Shown in pieces: positions 8,901-17,727 of a stretch of DNA of 32,400 nt (position 1 is the first letter of the stretch; the number at the start of each line of letters is the position of its first letter). Below the pieces are notes generated by a model, which saw only the letters and a list, made by a program, of their open reading frames with translations, was not told the origin of the DNA and did no database searches. Source of the DNA: Porticoccaceae bacterium (GTDB lineage Bacteria > Pseudomonadota > Gammaproteobacteria > Pseudomonadales > Porticoccaceae); NCBI GenBank assembly GCA_023255165.1, contig JALRJD010000328.1:1-32400 (forward strand). Reading direction: 5' to 3'. The position numbers and the translations under genes are program-made.

Positions 8901-8964
8901 CGGTTGAAAGGGCCTGGCGATACAACTGTGTCGCGCCTGCTCCGATCGATAGAATATCTGCCAT
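5938..8964 (-). CDS. flgK: Flagellar hook-associated protein 1 FlgK (large, 1008 aa)
   Basis: N-terminal IGAGATQLYRQALSTVGNNIANLNTEGYSRQ; C-terminal GVSLDEEAAELIRFQQAYQASAQIIQVASKLFESILSVR. Confidence 0.97.
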   Translation of the reverse strand: MADILSIGAGATQLYRQALSTVGNNIANLNTEGYSRQISETSENTPSQQGTVYVGSGARLANIERAYDEFAESSLRDSGSKLATQQPLIDYANRVVDIMGSEASGLSSAMDKFFAAASALSSDPASINLRSNFLRDADGMTARFRELSGQLDAVEIETRDSITAQIATLNSLSDKLAFVNKQLNKNLTLDSQPPMLLDQRDQLLRDMSAVTKIHVNESTSGQVQVRLGSSAGSLIADSKTAYDLGVAFDSSDPGRVDLIIEPYGDRRAASAVSSGTLGGLLNFRTQTLSPAMDNFDYLAQTLVAEVNQIHRSGLDGRGNPGADLFALDPIFEVNAAAGNNNQGVQIQVTDPEAFDYAPIRMTWVSEQNSWRIEDLNTGATTQAAPGPGKFDYAGLTITVDAMPTDGESYVINPLARPASGIRVVQSDPLAVATADTMRVMSDFNNLGTATVSLEQGMAVEPAGFDFGETVFDFGKPLESLGNNPSAAAGEMVAANYLSPAFVISQGSTKASLMMEVPYDSDLGFQVVTADGVHVLGRSLDAAAQATMLSGDSGFNANSSYSDSYLNATGSDAYMDMQLTYGFLAEQVERKDWQVSDSGITDAFEITTVAASAISDSVRLQDNNSSVAIDLISADALVLNGTSLGSLSLAAGDTSSAAMMATWLNSASDSTGVTATASNRIALNANAIDFTQQVTINGVNIGDGSLLTSPAQLVAAINAATASSNVMATVTADGNLQLSNAAGFEGDNIVLGNPDASSSSNALGQLNGTYTGTLALQGDEEIRFTFGAQGVPSDLAVLGLRTGVYVDGSVGEDLAVFVTGTGSASVAAGFGKPDADAVAKSWQQPFTINFTSATEYSISDDATGTVVATRRYSQGEDIVHHGMVVAIQGNPLAGDSFSVDSNKDGIGDNGNIRRIVALQDKPLLDDGRTLSESYISMVGNVGSKAALAMMSKEAMQVVYDQAVASKDQIAGVSLDEEAAELIRFQQAYQASAQIIQVASKLFESILSVR

Positions 8965-9035
8965 AGCTCCCTCCTTTTGTACGTCGTTAATTAATTAGTT
9001 TGTGTCTTTTGCTGTTTTTTACGGCCAGCGCAATG

Positions 9036-9476
9036 TTAGCCGCGGGTGTCCAGTGGCAGCGCAGAGACTGGCTCGCCACGCTTAAGCGATAACGGCCTGG
9101 CCGGGTCGCTCTTGTGCAGTGGCATTGCCGCCGGTGCCTGTTCATAGGCGTCAATCGCCTTGGCCGCGGAGGATGCCTTAACCTGATCGCTGAGCCACTT
9201 GCCCATGCCAAAAGTGCCCTTCTGCGCCATCACCTGCGACAGTTCTTCGTGGTACATCTGCTCAAAGGTGTCGAGATTGGATGAGTCCATCAGTTCGCTC
9301 TTGAGCGGCGCATTGGCTTCGCGCATGGTTTTAAAAATCATCTGCAAAAACATCGCTTCAAACTGCTGGCCCACTTCCTGTGCCGCTTCTGCCTCGTCAC
9401 GCTTGGCGCGCGCCTTGAGGTTGCCGAGACCAGCGAAGTCGAGATAGCTTTTGGCCGAGAGGCTAATGTCCTGCAT
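9036..9476 (-). CDS. flgJ: Single-domain FlgJ rod-binding protein, no muramidase domain
   Basis: QFEAMFLQMIFKTMREANAPLKSELMDSSNLDTFEQMYHEELSQVMAQKGTFGMGKWL (rod-binding domain). Only 71 nt remain before flgK. Confidence 0.92.
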   Translation of the reverse strand: MQDISLSAKSYLDFAGLGNLKARAKRDEAEAAQEVGQQFEAMFLQMIFKTMREANAPLKSELMDSSNLDTFEQMYHEELSQVMAQKGTFGMGKWLSDQVKASSAAKAIDAYEQAPAAMPLHKSDPARPLSLKRGEPVSALPLDTRG

Positions 9477-10628
9477 TTAGATCACCACCAACTCGGCACG
9501 CAAACTGCCGGAGCTTTTCAGCGCTTCAAGAATCGCGATCAGTGAAGAGGGTGTGGCGCCAACCTGGTTGACCGCATCGACTATGTCGCGCAGATCAACG
9601 CCGGGCTGGAACAGGAACATCCTGTTGTTGGGCTCTTCAACCTCGATATCGGCGTTGGTCACACCCGCGGTGACACCCTGGCCAAAGGCGTTGGGCTGAC
9701 TGATTTCATTGGTTGCGGAAATCTTCACCGAGATCGTGCCGTGGGTCACCGCCACCGCGGTGACTTTGACATTGCGATTGATTACCGCGGTGCCAGTGCG
9801 CGAGTTAACCACCACGCGCGCAGGCGGCTCGCCCGGCGTGACATCGAGATTTTCGATCATGCTCATAAAGGCAACGCGCTGCGACGAATCCGCCGGCGCC
9901 ATCACTGCAATCGAGACACCGTCCAGGGCGCTGGCGACACCGGCGCCAAAGGTGCCGTTAATCGCCTGAGTGATCGCCGTCGAGGTAGAAAAATCGTTAT
10001 CTTTAACGTTGAGAACAATATATTCAGAGGTATCAAAAGGCGTTTCCACCAGACGCTCAACCGTGGCGCCATTGGGAATACGACCCGAGGTTGGCACGCC
10101 AATAGTGACACTGCTGCCCGCCGCATCTTCGGAAATACCGGTGACAGTCATCGCCCCCTGAGCCAGGGCATAGGTTTTGCCATCAACACCGCGCAACTGG
10201 GTCAGCAACAGGCTGCCGCCGCGCAGACTTTCGGCGACACCGATTGCCGAGACATTGATATCAATGCGCTGGCCGGGCTTGGCAAAAGCTGGCATCTCCG
10301 CGGTAACCATTACCGCGGCGACATTTTCCAGCTTCATCTCTTTCTGTGCATTCTGGGTTGCCAGCGAGGCCATGGCATCGCCGAGATCAAAATCACTGAC
10401 CGGGCCATCAACACTGACACCCAGGCCCGAGAGCATGGTTTTCAGACTCTGGGCCGAAAGCGGTAGATCTTTGCCATCACCCGTGCCCTGCAGGCCCGCA
10501 ACCAGACCAAAACCGATCAGTTTGTTGGCGCGCACACCGGCGACATCGGTGAGGTCCTTGATGCGATCGGCGCTTACGCTGGTGGCCAGCAGGGCGCTTA
10601 ACAGGACCAATAATTTGAGTTTTAACAT
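9477..10628 (-). CDS. flgI: Flagellar P-ring protein FlgI
   Basis: RIKDLTDVAGVRANKLIGFGLVAGLQGTGDGKD...; C-terminal GVDLRDIVDAVNQVGATPSSLIAILEALKSSGSLRAELVVI. Confidence 0.98.
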   Translation of the reverse strand: MLKLKLLVLLSALLATSVSADRIKDLTDVAGVRANKLIGFGLVAGLQGTGDGKDLPLSAQSLKTMLSGLGVSVDGPVSDFDLGDAMASLATQNAQKEMKLENVAAVMVTAEMPAFAKPGQRIDINVSAIGVAESLRGGSLLLTQLRGVDGKTYALAQGAMTVTGISEDAAGSSVTIGVPTSGRIPNGATVERLVETPFDTSEYIVLNVKDNDFSTSTAITQAINGTFGAGVASALDGVSIAVMAPADSSQRVAFMSMIENLDVTPGEPPARVVVNSRTGTAVINRNVKVTAVAVTHGTISVKISATNEISQPNAFGQGVTAGVTNADIEVEEPNNRMFLFQPGVDLRDIVDAVNQVGATPSSLIAILEALKSSGSLRAELVVI

Positions 10629-10649
10629 GCTGCTCTCTCCGACAACCGC

Positions 10650-11348
10650 TTAGAACGGCCAGAATTTAAACAGAAGCCCTGTGCCCCAGCCCGGCTTTGA
10701 AGCCTTGGCCAGTGCACCGGTGCCCCGGTAGGAAATTTGTGCGTTGGCAATGCGCCGCGACAACACGGTGTTGTCTGGCTGAATATCCGCCGGGCGGATA
10801 ATGCCTTTGACCTGTATAAATTCGCTGCCCTCGGTCAGCGCAAGCTGCTTTTCACCGAGAATGACCAGATTGCCATTGCTCAGCACTTCAACCACCATGG
10901 CCGAGATCGAGCCGGTCAATGAAGCCGCCTGCCCTGCTGTGCCGGTGCCATTGCTGCTGACATTGCCGCCGTCTAATTTAAAATCGCTAAAGAATCCGGT
11001 GCCGCGACCGATCTTATCCAGTACAGAGTCTTTTTGAGCTACCGTCACCACATCATTGGCGGCCGCTCTGCTGGTAGAGATATCACTGGTGCGCGAGGCC
11101 TGGGTTGTTTCGCTGAGCAAAACGGTAATCAGATCGCCGACCTTGAGGTCTCCGCCCTGATAGCTGCGCAGATCGCCAAACAGGCCCATGCCATTGTCAA
11201 AAATAGCGCCGGTAGCGGCCGCTTTGGGTGCAGCCGGCACAGGTTGCACCGGGGCAAATTCCGCCGTTGGACTGAGGTTGGGTTGCGATGCACAGGCGCC
11301 TAAAAAGGTGGCCGTTGCACTAATGATCAGGGCGCGCAAAATGGTCAT
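10650..11348 (-). CDS. flgH: Flagellar L-ring lipoprotein FlgH
   Basis: Lipobox LGACAS; KVGDLITVLLSE; VKGIIRPADIQPDNTVLSRRIANAQISYRGTG. Confidence 0.97.
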   Translation of the reverse strand: MTILRALIISATATFLGACASQPNLSPTAEFAPVQPVPAAPKAAATGAIFDNGMGLFGDLRSYQGGDLKVGDLITVLLSETTQASRTSDISTSRAAANDVVTVAQKDSVLDKIGRGTGFFSDFKLDGGNVSSNGTGTAGQAASLTGSISAMVVEVLSNGNLVILGEKQLALTEGSEFIQVKGIIRPADIQPDNTVLSRRIANAQISYRGTGALAKASKPGWGTGLLFKFWPF

Positions 11349-11357
11349 GGCTAAGCC

Positions 11358-12143
11358 TTAAAGGTTATTGTTGAGGAAGCGCAACATGCCATCTGCCGCG
11401 GCGATTGCCTTGGAGTTAACCTCGTAGGCGCGCTGGGTCTCAATCATATTGACCATCTCTTCAACCACATTGACGTTGGACGCTTCGATTGCGCCCTGCA
11501 TTAACATGCCGGCGCCATCTACGCCGGGCAGCACCACAATCGGGTCGCCACTGGCATTGGTCTGCTGCAACAGGTTGCGGCCAATCGGCTGCAATCCGGA
11601 ATTATTGACAAAGCGCGACAACTGCAACTGGCCAATCTGGCTCGAGCCGCCGCCATTGGCGAGCTCAACCGTAACCGTGCCATCGCGACCAAAGGTCAGG
11701 CTGGCAGCATTCTGTGGCACGGTGATGGCAGGCAGTACAGCCTGACCACCGGCGGTGACCACATTGCCTTCGGCAGAGAGCTTGAAGGAACCGTCGCGGG
11801 TGTAGGCGATAGTGCCGTCGGCCTGCTGCACAGAGAAATAACCATCACCGGAAATCGCCAGATCGAGCGCGTTTTCGGTGGTGATAATATTGCCCTGGGC
11901 GTGTAGTTTCTCGGTAGCGACAACCCGGGTACCTGTACCCAGCATCAGTCCGGTCGGGGTTTCCGACTCGGCATCAACCTGACCACCGGCGGGAACAATG
12001 TTTTGATAGAGCAAGTCTTCAAACACCGCACGGTCTTTCTTGAAACCGGTGGTGTTGACGTTTGCCAGATTGTTGGAAATAACCGACATACGGGTCTGCT
12101 GAGCAGTCAGGCCGGTTTTAGCAATCCACAGTGAAGCATCCAT
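11358..12143 (-). CDS. flgG: Distal rod protein FlgG
   Basis: MDASLWIAKTGLTAQQTRMSVISNNLANVNTTGFKKDRAVFEDLLYQ; C-terminal EEMVNMIETQRAYEVNSKAIAAADGMLRFLNNNL. Confidence 0.98.
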   Translation of the reverse strand: MDASLWIAKTGLTAQQTRMSVISNNLANVNTTGFKKDRAVFEDLLYQNIVPAGGQVDAESETPTGLMLGTGTRVVATEKLHAQGNIITTENALDLAISGDGYFSVQQADGTIAYTRDGSFKLSAEGNVVTAGGQAVLPAITVPQNAASLTFGRDGTVTVELANGGGSSQIGQLQLSRFVNNSGLQPIGRNLLQQTNASGDPIVVLPGVDGAGMLMQGAIEASNVNVVEEMVNMIETQRAYEVNSKAIAAADGMLRFLNNNL

Positions 12144-12177
12144 TGTTTATCTCCTCTTCATTTACGCCTTATAAGGC

Positions 12178-12939
12178 CTAAGGAAGTCTCATCATTGTTG
12201 AGCCAGCCTCATCGATGGACTGGGTTTCTTTAACCAGTTTTAACTGCATTTCAAACTGGCGACTAAAATCGAGCATTTTGACCATGGTCTCTACCGGATT
12301 GACGTTACTGCCCTCGAGCATGCCCGGGGAAACCGAAACCGGATTAGGGCCGCTGGGAAAATCCTGCCCTTTCAAGGCTTCAGCGCGCGGTTCAAACAGG
12401 CCGTCTTTGCGGCGTACCAGCTCTGTCTCACTGGCATCGCGCAGCATCAACTGACCCACGGCAACCGCAGCGGTATCAGGCTCGGTTGGCAGCTGTGCGA
12501 ACACGGTGCCATCCGGGCTGATGGTGATCAGATTGCCGACCGGCAGGGTAATAGCGCCGCCCTCTCCCATCACTAACTCGCCAGCCGCATTTTCCAGCGC
12601 ACCGGTGGAGTTGACGCGAAGGTCGCCACGGCGGGTAAAGGCTATGCCGCCTTCCGGGGTTTGCACCCCCAGCACAGACTGATCATTCATCGCGATATCC
12701 AGAGGCCGCCCGGTACTCATCGGCGTACCCGGGGCAAGATTGATCACATCTTCAATGGTCAGTCCCGGCTGAAAGCGTGAGTCATGTCCGGGTCCATCAA
12801 TCTTGACCGCAGCAGAGGCAATCTGAAAACTGTCCTTAAAACCAATCGTCGAGACGTTGGCCAGGGAGTTGGTGATCGCCGCTCTGACCACAGACTGACT
12901 CTGCATGGCTGACAGTGCTGTGTAGGCTAATTTATCCAT
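12178..12939 (-). CDS. flgF: Proximal rod protein FlgF
   Basis: Rod protein motifs LANVSTIGFKDSF and GSNVNPVETMVKMLDFSRQFEMQLKLVKE; position between flgE and flgG. Confidence 0.93.
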   Translation of the reverse strand: MDKLAYTALSAMQSQSVVRAAITNSLANVSTIGFKDSFQIASAAVKIDGPGHDSRFQPGLTIEDVINLAPGTPMSTGRPLDIAMNDQSVLGVQTPEGGIAFTRRGDLRVNSTGALENAAGELVMGEGGAITLPVGNLITISPDGTVFAQLPTEPDTAAVAVGQLMLRDASETELVRRKDGLFEPRAEALKGQDFPSGPNPVSVSPGMLEGSNVNPVETMVKMLDFSRQFEMQLKLVKETQSIDEAGSTMMRLP

Positions 12940-12997
12940 TTCAGATTCCTCTTATCGCTGATCAAGTCCGTTGTTTAACCCTTTCTTAACCGTTTAT

Positions 12998-15832
12998 TTA
13001 GCCGCGGATCTGAATAATGGTCTGGGTCAACGATGAACTGGTCTCAATCGCTTTGGCGTTGGCCTGGAAGTTTCGCTGGGCGGTAATCAGGTCAACCAGC
13101 TCTGCGGTCAAATCCACGTTGGAGCGCTCTCGTGCACCGGCACGAATGGTTCCAAATCCAGCCGCACCGGGCTCACCCATTGTGGCGTCACCGGAAACCG
13201 ATGTGGCGTAGTAACTGGTGTCACCCACCTGACGCAGACCTTTCGGAGTCGCGAAGTTAGCGAGAATAATTTTGCCCAGTGACTTCTGTGAACCGTTGGA
13301 ATAACTGGCTACCACCAGGCCGTCGTCACCGATGTTTACACCCACCAGATCGCCTTCCGGCGCACCGTTCTGGGACTGACTCAATACCGAAAATGGGCTG
13401 TTAAACTGAGTGCTGTTGTCGTAGTTAAAGGTGATATCACCACCAGTTATGCCGGCACTCTCCAATTTCACACCAGCGACTGGCGAGACCAGCGAACCAC
13501 TGGTATCAAAGGTCAGTTCGCCTTTGTCGAGGAAGATTGGCGTCCAGTAAGGCACGTCATTGGAATCAAACTCACCGCCGTCGGTGGTTTCAATCCAGTC
13601 ACCCTCTTTGGTCTGGGTGACATAAACAGTACTGGTACCGGAGGTGTCCGGGAACAGCTCAATAAAGGTTGAAGATTCACCAAAGCCCGGCGCGATATTC
13701 TCAAGACCCCAGTCAGCGTGACCGGCGATCTGGATAAACGAGTTATCGGTGGTGGTTGAACCGGTAATGGTCAAGGTCTCGGTGGCGTCCTGATAGGCCA
13801 CGGTGATACCGGAAACGCTGCGTCCCAGTGAGTCGGCCATCAGGTTAATTTTTTGCTGCAGGTGCTCGGTGAAAGTACCAATCGAGTAAAGGCCTTCGTC
13901 GAGCTCAATCTGCGCCGAGATCGAATCAATAATCACCGTCATCGACTTGTTGTCAGGGTTTACCGAAAACGCTTTACGCGGGTCGATACCCATCGGGTTG
14001 CCGGTTACCACCGCGGGCGTGGACAGCTGACCACGAACGGCTGGAACGTTGTAGATCTGTGACGTCTCAGGCTGAATCACATCTCCCTGTGGCGAGATGC
14101 CAAACAGACTTTGAGCCAGATCGGTGGCATCCGCCAGCGCCAGACTTGAGGTGTCGCCGGTGGTGCCCGACGCCACGGTAAAGGCGCCTTCGGCGTAGCT
14201 TACTTTCATACCAAAGCGCTGATCGCGGCTGGCGATAATGGCTTCGCCATTCGGCAACACGCCGCGCAGCAAGACATCGGCTTCATCTGTATCCAGTGGC
14301 AATAGCTGGGTGCCCAAGGTGGCCAGGTCGTCCGGACTGAAAGTGCCATCAGCAGGCACGCCGAATACGGCGTTGGCGGTGGCGCCACCGTTCAGATACA
14401 GAGTGTCAGTCGCGGTGCCTGTCTGCACAAAGCGGAAACCCTGGTTGCTGGCGCTGTAGCTGACTTCAACATCAGAGAAATCGGCACTGTCGGCCAGGGC
14501 AGCATTGATCGCATAGGCCAGCGGCTCGGAGGCTACCACACCATCCCAATCCGCATCAGCGGCGTTGGTCAGGGTAGTGTATTGGGCCAGAATGGCTGGA
14601 ATATTGAGGTCGATCGAGGTGCTGTTGTCATCGCCGCGATAAATTCTCAGGGTCTGATTGTCGGCACTGGAGAAATCAAATTTCTTGCCATCGCCAAAAC
14701 GCTCGTTAATCACATTGGTCAACTCAAAGGCAATCTCGGCGCCCGACATCGGAGTAGTGGATCCGGCCAGGTGCTCGAGACCAATGCGAACTTCGGTTGA
14801 GTCATCAACCGACAGGGTAAACATATCTTCCAGCTGTGCTCTGGTCATATTGCTGAAATCGACACCGTCACTGTTGTTGGTCAGGTTCAAGGCGTCAGAA
14901 TAAGCGGAGTCCTCAGCAATCGTCAGTTTGGCACTGGCGGGCACAGAGGGGGTCGGCTCGGAGAGCACATCGTAAGAATACTTCTTGTAAAGAGTACCCT
15001 GGGTAATCAGATATTTCTCACTCTCGGCGCTGGTGCTCTGCAATTCGAGCAGTTCAGAGCGGGTCTTTAGCTCACCATATTTGTTAATAAAGTACTGGTC
15101 GCCGGTGGTGTCGGAGGATTGAATCAGTGCGGTGTCCACTTCCTGGTCGTCAACATAAACATAGGTCTGCCACTTGTTGTATGGCGAGTCCGCTGTCGCG
15201 TTGGCGGTTTTCACATAGTAGATAGTCGCCAGGTTGGCCGATCCCGATGTCCCGTATACGGTCAACGATGTGGTCTTGTGGTAGGTTTCCGGCTTCTCCG
15301 GATTAAAGGTCTTGGTAATCGGCTCTACTTCGGATGGCAGGTTCAAACCCAACTCAACCTGAGTGGTGGGCAAAAACTCTGAAACCGTCGATCGCGGAAT
15401 GGTCAGTGCGCTGGGGTCAACACCAAAGTCCGCTTTGTTGGTCGAATCCACCGGCAGTGACTGCAAAGCCTGGCCGGCACTGTTTACCATCTGGTTCTGC
15501 TCGTTGAGCATAAAGGCGCCGTTACGGGTATAGATCTTGGTGCCGTCTGATGATTCGAGGGGGAAAAATCCGTCACCGGTAATCGCCAGGTCCAACGAGT
15601 TAGCGGAGAATTCAATGTTGCCCTGACTGAACTCCTGACTTACTTCTTTGAGCGACACACCACGACCCACAACACTGGATGCTTTTTCCAGAGGCGAGGT
15701 CGCAAAAATATCGCCGAAGTCGGTGTCGGAGCGCTTAAAACCGCCGGTACCGGAGTTGGCAATATTGTTCGAGGTTACCGACAGCTGCGTGGTCGCTGCG
15801 TTGAGTCCTGTTAACGAGGTATAAAATGACAT
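12998..15832 (-). CDS. flgE: Flagellar hook protein FlgE (large, 944 aa)
   Basis: MSFYTSLTGLNAATTQLSVTSNNIANSGTGGFKRSDTDFGDIFA; C-terminal ERSNVDLTAELVDLITAQRNFQANAKAIETSSSLTQTIIQIRG. Confidence 0.97.
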   Translation of the reverse strand: MSFYTSLTGLNAATTQLSVTSNNIANSGTGGFKRSDTDFGDIFATSPLEKASSVVGRGVSLKEVSQEFSQGNIEFSANSLDLAITGDGFFPLESSDGTKIYTRNGAFMLNEQNQMVNSAGQALQSLPVDSTNKADFGVDPSALTIPRSTVSEFLPTTQVELGLNLPSEVEPITKTFNPEKPETYHKTTSLTVYGTSGSANLATIYYVKTANATADSPYNKWQTYVYVDDQEVDTALIQSSDTTGDQYFINKYGELKTRSELLELQSTSAESEKYLITQGTLYKKYSYDVLSEPTPSVPASAKLTIAEDSAYSDALNLTNNSDGVDFSNMTRAQLEDMFTLSVDDSTEVRIGLEHLAGSTTPMSGAEIAFELTNVINERFGDGKKFDFSSADNQTLRIYRGDDNSTSIDLNIPAILAQYTTLTNAADADWDGVVASEPLAYAINAALADSADFSDVEVSYSASNQGFRFVQTGTATDTLYLNGGATANAVFGVPADGTFSPDDLATLGTQLLPLDTDEADVLLRGVLPNGEAIIASRDQRFGMKVSYAEGAFTVASGTTGDTSSLALADATDLAQSLFGISPQGDVIQPETSQIYNVPAVRGQLSTPAVVTGNPMGIDPRKAFSVNPDNKSMTVIIDSISAQIELDEGLYSIGTFTEHLQQKINLMADSLGRSVSGITVAYQDATETLTITGSTTTDNSFIQIAGHADWGLENIAPGFGESSTFIELFPDTSGTSTVYVTQTKEGDWIETTDGGEFDSNDVPYWTPIFLDKGELTFDTSGSLVSPVAGVKLESAGITGGDITFNYDNSTQFNSPFSVLSQSQNGAPEGDLVGVNIGDDGLVVASYSNGSQKSLGKIILANFATPKGLRQVGDTSYYATSVSGDATMGEPGAAGFGTIRAGARERSNVDLTAELVDLITAQRNFQANAKAIETSSSLTQTIIQIRG

Positions 15833-15866
15833 AAGTTATTCTCCAATTACCTTTTTAATTCTTCTG

Positions 15867-16553
15867 TTAAATTGCAATGCGTTCGATATCGGCAAGCGCG
15901 ACAAACACGTCGTCTCCGACTTCAAGGGTTATTTGCTGAGCGTTCGGATCCCAGCTGACACTTCGGACATCGGCCATAGTGGTCACTGGCACTGTCTCTA
16001 ATTTTCCATTGATCACCGCACTCGCGGTCATCAGATAACTTCCCTGCGGGGCAATCTCACCGTTGCGATCGCGGCCATTCCAATTCAGCTCCGCGCGTCC
16101 TGGCAGACGTCCGCCCTGGGTGTCGCGGTAAACCAGTTCGCCACTAACCGGGTTGTAGACACTGAAAATAATCGACTGGGCGCCGTTGGCGAGGTCGATG
16201 GAACCGGAGGTAATGGCGCCATTGCCACCGGTAAAGTGACCGCCAGCCACCTCAACTTTTTTGCCCACCAGATTGGCGCCTGCAACCATTTGATCCTGGC
16301 GCATGCCATTGACCATATTGTCGAGCGAGCCCTGCATACCTTTAATACCTTCCAGAGATGAGAACTCGGCGAGCTGGGAAACAAAGGCTTCGTTGTCCAT
16401 CGGGTCGAGGGGATTCTGGTTTTGCAGCTGCGCGGTAAACAGAGTCAAAAAAGCGTCGCGGCCAAGCTCGTCTTCGCCATAGGCGACCGCCTTTTGCTGC
16501 TCGTTGTACTGCTCGCTGGTCAAAAATGTGGTGTCTGTAACTGTGCTAACCAT
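15867..16553 (-). CDS. flgD: Hook assembly scaffold FlgD
   Basis: GRDAFLTLFTAQLQNQNPLDPMDNEAFVSQLAEFSSLEGIKGM. Confidence 0.97.
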   Translation of the reverse strand: MVSTVTDTTFLTSEQYNEQQKAVAYGEDELGRDAFLTLFTAQLQNQNPLDPMDNEAFVSQLAEFSSLEGIKGMQGSLDNMVNGMRQDQMVAGANLVGKKVEVAGGHFTGGNGAITSGSIDLANGAQSIIFSVYNPVSGELVYRDTQGGRLPGRAELNWNGRDRNGEIAPQGSYLMTASAVINGKLETVPVTTMADVRSVSWDPNAQQITLEVGDDVFVALADIERIAI

Positions 16554-16578
16554 GGTTGTTTTTCCTGGGGCCTTTGCT

Positions 16579-16622
16579 ACAAGCCCTGTTTTTACAAGCT
16601 CTGTTTTTTACAAGCTCTGTTA
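16579..16622. repeat. Tandem repeat, 15-16-nt unit, 3 copies, at the 3' end of flgC
   Basis: acaagccctgttttt / acaagctctgtttttt / acaagctctgtta, abutting the flgC stop codon. Confidence 0.8.
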
Positions 16623-17048
16623 TTAAGCTTTTATGATATCGAGGGTGCGCATCATCAATTCGCGCGCCGTGTTGACCACTTCAACATTGTTCTGATAGCT
16701 GCGTGCCGCGCCCATCATCTCGACCATCTCGGTGACTTCATTGACGTTGGAGCCGTAGACAAAACCGTCTTTGTCAGCCATCGGGTTACCCGGATCGTGC
16801 ATCTTTTTCGTCGGCGCCTGATCATCGACCATGCCGGCAATTTTTACTCCGCCGAGATACTGCGCTCCCTGAGTTAACTGGTGCTCGTAGAGCAGCGCTT
16901 CAAATACAGGGCGCTTGCCCTTGTAAGCCTCTTCAGGAGAACTGCTAACCGTTCCGGCGTTGGCCATATTCGATGCGGTCGAGTTCATGCGCACCATCTG
17001 CGCGTTCATCGCCGTCCCGGCGATACCAAAAATATTTCCGATAGACAT
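16623..17048 (-). CDS. flgC: Proximal rod protein FlgC
   Basis: FGIAGTAMNAQMVRMNSTASNMANAGTVSSSPEEAYKGKRPVFEALL; VNEVTEMVEMMGAARSYQNNVEVVNTARELMMRTLDI. Confidence 0.97.
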   Translation of the reverse strand: MSIGNIFGIAGTAMNAQMVRMNSTASNMANAGTVSSSPEEAYKGKRPVFEALLYEHQLTQGAQYLGGVKIAGMVDDQAPTKKMHDPGNPMADKDGFVYGSNVNEVTEMVEMMGAARSYQNNVEVVNTARELMMRTLDIIKA

Positions 17049-17053
17049 TACTG

Positions 17054-17443
17054 TTACTCTCCTCGCAGCGCTTTTCTGATGCCGCTAATGTTGCCTTCAA
17101 TAAATCTCAAGGTGGCCTGGTACTCCGCTGCCGCCTTACCATACTTGGCGTGCTCGACAGAGATATCCACGGTGTTGCCATCCAGTGCGGTGTTGAATGG
17201 CACGGTGTAAACCATTTCCGAATCGATATTGGCAGCCTGCTTGATATGGCCAGAATGGGTGGCAAGCATCGCGCCCGAGCGCTGAACATTGCGCAGCACA
17301 TTTTCAAAATCGATGTCGCGAGCTTTAAAGCCCGGTGTGTCAGCGTTGGCGATATTGCGCGAGATCACTTCCATGCGCCTGGCACGCAAATCCAGTGCCT
17401 TCTCGTGTACCCCAAAAGCTGCATCAAAAATTTTCATCATCAA
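17054..17443 (-). CDS. flgB: Proximal rod protein FlgB
   Basis: LDLRARRMEVISRNIANADTPGFKARDIDFENVL; VDISVEHAKYGKAAAEYQATLRFIEGNISGIRKALRGE. Confidence 0.97.
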   Translation of the reverse strand: MMMKIFDAAFGVHEKALDLRARRMEVISRNIANADTPGFKARDIDFENVLRNVQRSGAMLATHSGHIKQAANIDSEMVYTVPFNTALDGNTVDISVEHAKYGKAAAEYQATLRFIEGNISGIRKALRGE

Positions 17444-17538
17444 TTCACTGTTAAATGACTCAAGTTATTTTGTTATCGGTCGATTAGTCTCTGCGTGGTC
17501 AACACAACGTCACTAAAAGAACCTCTCAATCCCGAGAA

Positions 17539-17555
17539 TGCAAAAGCAATGCCAA
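17539..17555 (-). promoter_or_regulatory. Putative sigma-54 promoter for the flgB operon
   Basis: Minus strand TTGGCA-TTGCTT-TTGCA, about 96 nt upstream of the flgB ATG. Confidence 0.85.
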
Positions 17556-17727
17556 CCATTTTCGGATTGCCGCATTTAATTAATTTATTGCTTTAAAACC
17601 AATAAGTTAAAAAACTGTTTCGCCAGTATCAAAAACCGCATTGCCGCTTTTCCGGCAGCTCTTTGCCGCCCGGCTTTGCCGCTATGTCGGTATTGCGTCA
17701 CCCGCTGCCAGCACGCATACTCGCGCC

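Noticed and set aside
9741-10466. 241-aa plus-strand ORF opposite flgI
   Set aside because: Fully antisense to a clear flgI; low-complexity His/Arg/Gly composition typical of shadow ORFs in GC-rich genes.
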